This document shows, piece after piece, positions 62,856 through 64,000 of a DNA stretch of 64,000 nucleotides. The stretch's first letter is position 1. Each line of letters opens with the position of its first letter. The translations under genes and the position numbers were made by a program. This stretch comes from Oscillospiraceae bacterium (GTDB lineage: Bacteria; Bacillota; Clostridia; Oscillospirales; Ruminococcaceae): positions 1-64,000 of the forward strand of contig JAGBCL010000108.1 in the NCBI GenBank assembly GCA_018110825.1, in the 5' to 3' direction. Under the pieces are notes generated by a model. That model was given only the letters and a program-made list of their open reading frames with translations. It was not told the DNA's origin and made no database searches.

Positions 62856-64000
62856 TCAGTTTCCAAAATTCTCCATAACTCCGTCAAACATCTCGCTTAC
62901 AACAGCGTTGGAAAATGCATCGATGAAGCCGTCGCCGAGAGTAATGTCGCTCTGCTCGCCTGTTGCCATATTCTTCAGCTTTGCAGAGCTTGTTTCAAGC
63001 TCGTTGTCGCCGAGAACAATTGTGAATGTAGCGCCGATTTTGTTAGCGTACTTCATCTGTGGCTTAAGGCCTCTGTTCGTTGTGTCAAACTCAACGAAGT
63101 ATCCCTCGTCACGAAGCTGCTTTGCAAGAACGATAGCCTTGTTCTGTGCAGCCTCGCCCATTGAAGCGATGTAAAGGTCGCACTTCTTTGCAGGAGCAAA
63201 CTCTGCACCCTTGCTTTCCATTGTCATAATAAGTCTTTCAAGACCCATTGCGAAGCCGAGAGCAGGGGTTGGGTTACCGCCGAGCTGTTCAATCAGACCA
63301 TCATAACGTCCGCCGCCACAGACAGTACCCTGTGCACCGATGTCATTTGTGATAAACTCGAATACTGTCTTTGTGTAGTAATCAAGTCCACGAACGATTT
63401 TCGGGTTGATGTTGAACTGAATATCCATAGCTGTGAGGTGTTTCTTCAGCTTTTCAAAGTGGTCAGAACATTCCTCGCAGAGAAAATCAAGAATTACAGG
63501 AGCGTCAGCGGCGATGCCCTGACAAATCGGGCTCTTGCAGTCGAGAATTCTCATAGGATTGCGGTCAAGTCTGTCAAGGCAGGTCGGGCACAGGTCAGCC
63601 TTCTTGCTCTCAAAATAAGCCTTCAGTGCCTTGTGGTATTCAGCACGGCAGGTCGGACAGCCGATAGAGTTGATGAAAAGGTCAACGTTGTCAAGTCCGA
63701 GGCGGTCAAGGAGAGCCTTAGCCATTGCAATAACCTCTGCGTCAGCGCTTGCGTCCTTACTTCCGTACATTTCCGCACCGAACTGGTGGAACTCACGAAG
63801 TCTGCCAGCCTGTGGCTTTTCGTGACGGAAACAAGAGATAATATAGTAAACCTTCTGTGGAAGTGCTTCGTTAAGCAGGCCGTTTTCAATTGCCGCACGA
63901 GCCGCACCTGCTGTACCCTCAGGACGGAGTGTGAAATCGTCAGGGTCCTTGCCGTTTGCGGGGCTCTTAGCGGTTACGCCGTACATTTCCTTCTGAACAA
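62856..64000 (-). CDS. hisS: histidyl-tRNA synthetase (5' end outside window)
   Basis: Charges tRNA-His; class II. The C-terminal 381 codons are visible. Motif 2 reads FRHEKPQAGRLREFHQFGAE; the histidine-binding segment is PKIVRGLDYYTKTVFEF and GGGRYDGLIEQLGG; motif 3 is LGFAMGLERLIM. The anticodon domain (about the last 95 residues, DLYIASMGEAAQNKAI onward) is intact. The start codon lies beyond position 64000. Upstream gene of the hisS-aspS operon (33-base gap). Confidence 0.97.
   Translation of the reverse strand, partial: VQKEMYGVTAKSPANGKDPDDFTLRPEGTAGAARAAIENGLLNEALPQKVYYIISCFRHEKPQAGRLREFHQFGAEMYGSKDASADAEVIAMAKALLDRLGLDNVDLFINSIGCPTCRAEYHKALKAYFESKKADLCPTCLDRLDRNPMRILDCKSPICQGIAADAPVILDFLCEECSDHFEKLKKHLTAMDIQFNINPKIVRGLDYYTKTVFEFITNDIGAQGTVCGGGRYDGLIEQLGGNPTPALGFAMGLERLIMTMESKGAEFAPAKKCDLYIASMGEAAQNKAIVLAKQLRDEGYFVEFDTTNRGLKPQMKYANKIGATFTIVLGDNELETSSAKLKNMATGEQSDITLGDGFIDAFSNAVVSEMFDGVMENFGN

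Overview
The window looks like a chromosomal segment from a motile, spore-forming, anaerobic Firmicute of the Clostridia, most like the Oscillospiraceae (Ruminococcus-type gut or rumen bacteria). The evidence is moderate base composition with AT-rich intergenic DNA, AAAGGA/GGAGG ribosome sites, a flagellin, sporulation genes (gpr, yabP, yabQ), a T-box leader, a CIRCE element, a superoxide-reductase-type anti-oxidant protein and plant-glycan hydrolases. The species is inferred from gene content only. I see no phage, insertion sequence, CRISPR array, tRNA or rRNA.

Layout. 1-3.3 kb: 3'-truncated flagellin with a sigma-28-type promoter, an AzlCD-type amino-acid exporter and a lipoprotein. 3.3-8.8 kb: phenylacetate-CoA ligase, an orphan barstar-like gene, the operon PilZ -> ParA/MinD-like ATPase -> ComFB-like protein with decapeptide repeats, then a papain-like hydrolase with a membrane partner. 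8.8-13.6 kb: greA-lysS and two membrane proteins, then an orphan metal/cobalamin-type binding lipoprotein. 13.6-16.9 kb: rpsT with a long structured leader, gpr, and yabP-yabQ-divIC-yabR in the order known from Bacillus. 17-30 kb: a 977-residue EAL protein ending in a beta-helix-like array, a GH26 beta-mannanase lipoprotein, glycogen phosphorylase, a GH2 hydrolase, and an amino-acid ABC operon interrupted by two recently duplicated genes of unknown function.

30-47.5 kb: a U32-like protein, a TPR membrane protein, valS, a secreted protein, an XRE/superoxide-reductase fusion, a LacI-sensor diguanylate cyclase, a degenerate kinase-like protein and a C-terminally anchored secreted protein, then a cysteine T-box controlling cysE (and probably cysS), an array of hairpins, hflX and a zinc-ribbon membrane protein. 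47.5-64 kb: a methyltransferase overlapping a YfhO-type membrane protein, guaB, CIRCE-groES-groEL, a divergent XRE/SLOG pair, a STAS-like protein, a response regulator-kinase-HtrA operon, a lipoprotein, and aspS-hisS (hisS runs off the window).

The most notable theme is cyclic di-GMP. One intact diguanylate cyclase with a sugar-type sensor, one EAL phosphodiesterase with an unusual C-terminal array, and a PilZ/ParA/ComFB operon carrying up to two putative c-di-GMP receptors around a polarity-type ATPase lie in one region with flagellin and glycan-degrading enzymes. A working hypothesis is that glycan sensing, second-messenger level and placement or activity of surface structures are linked here. 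The duplicated gene pair in the ABC operon, the rpsT leader and the hairpin array are the other least-explained structures.
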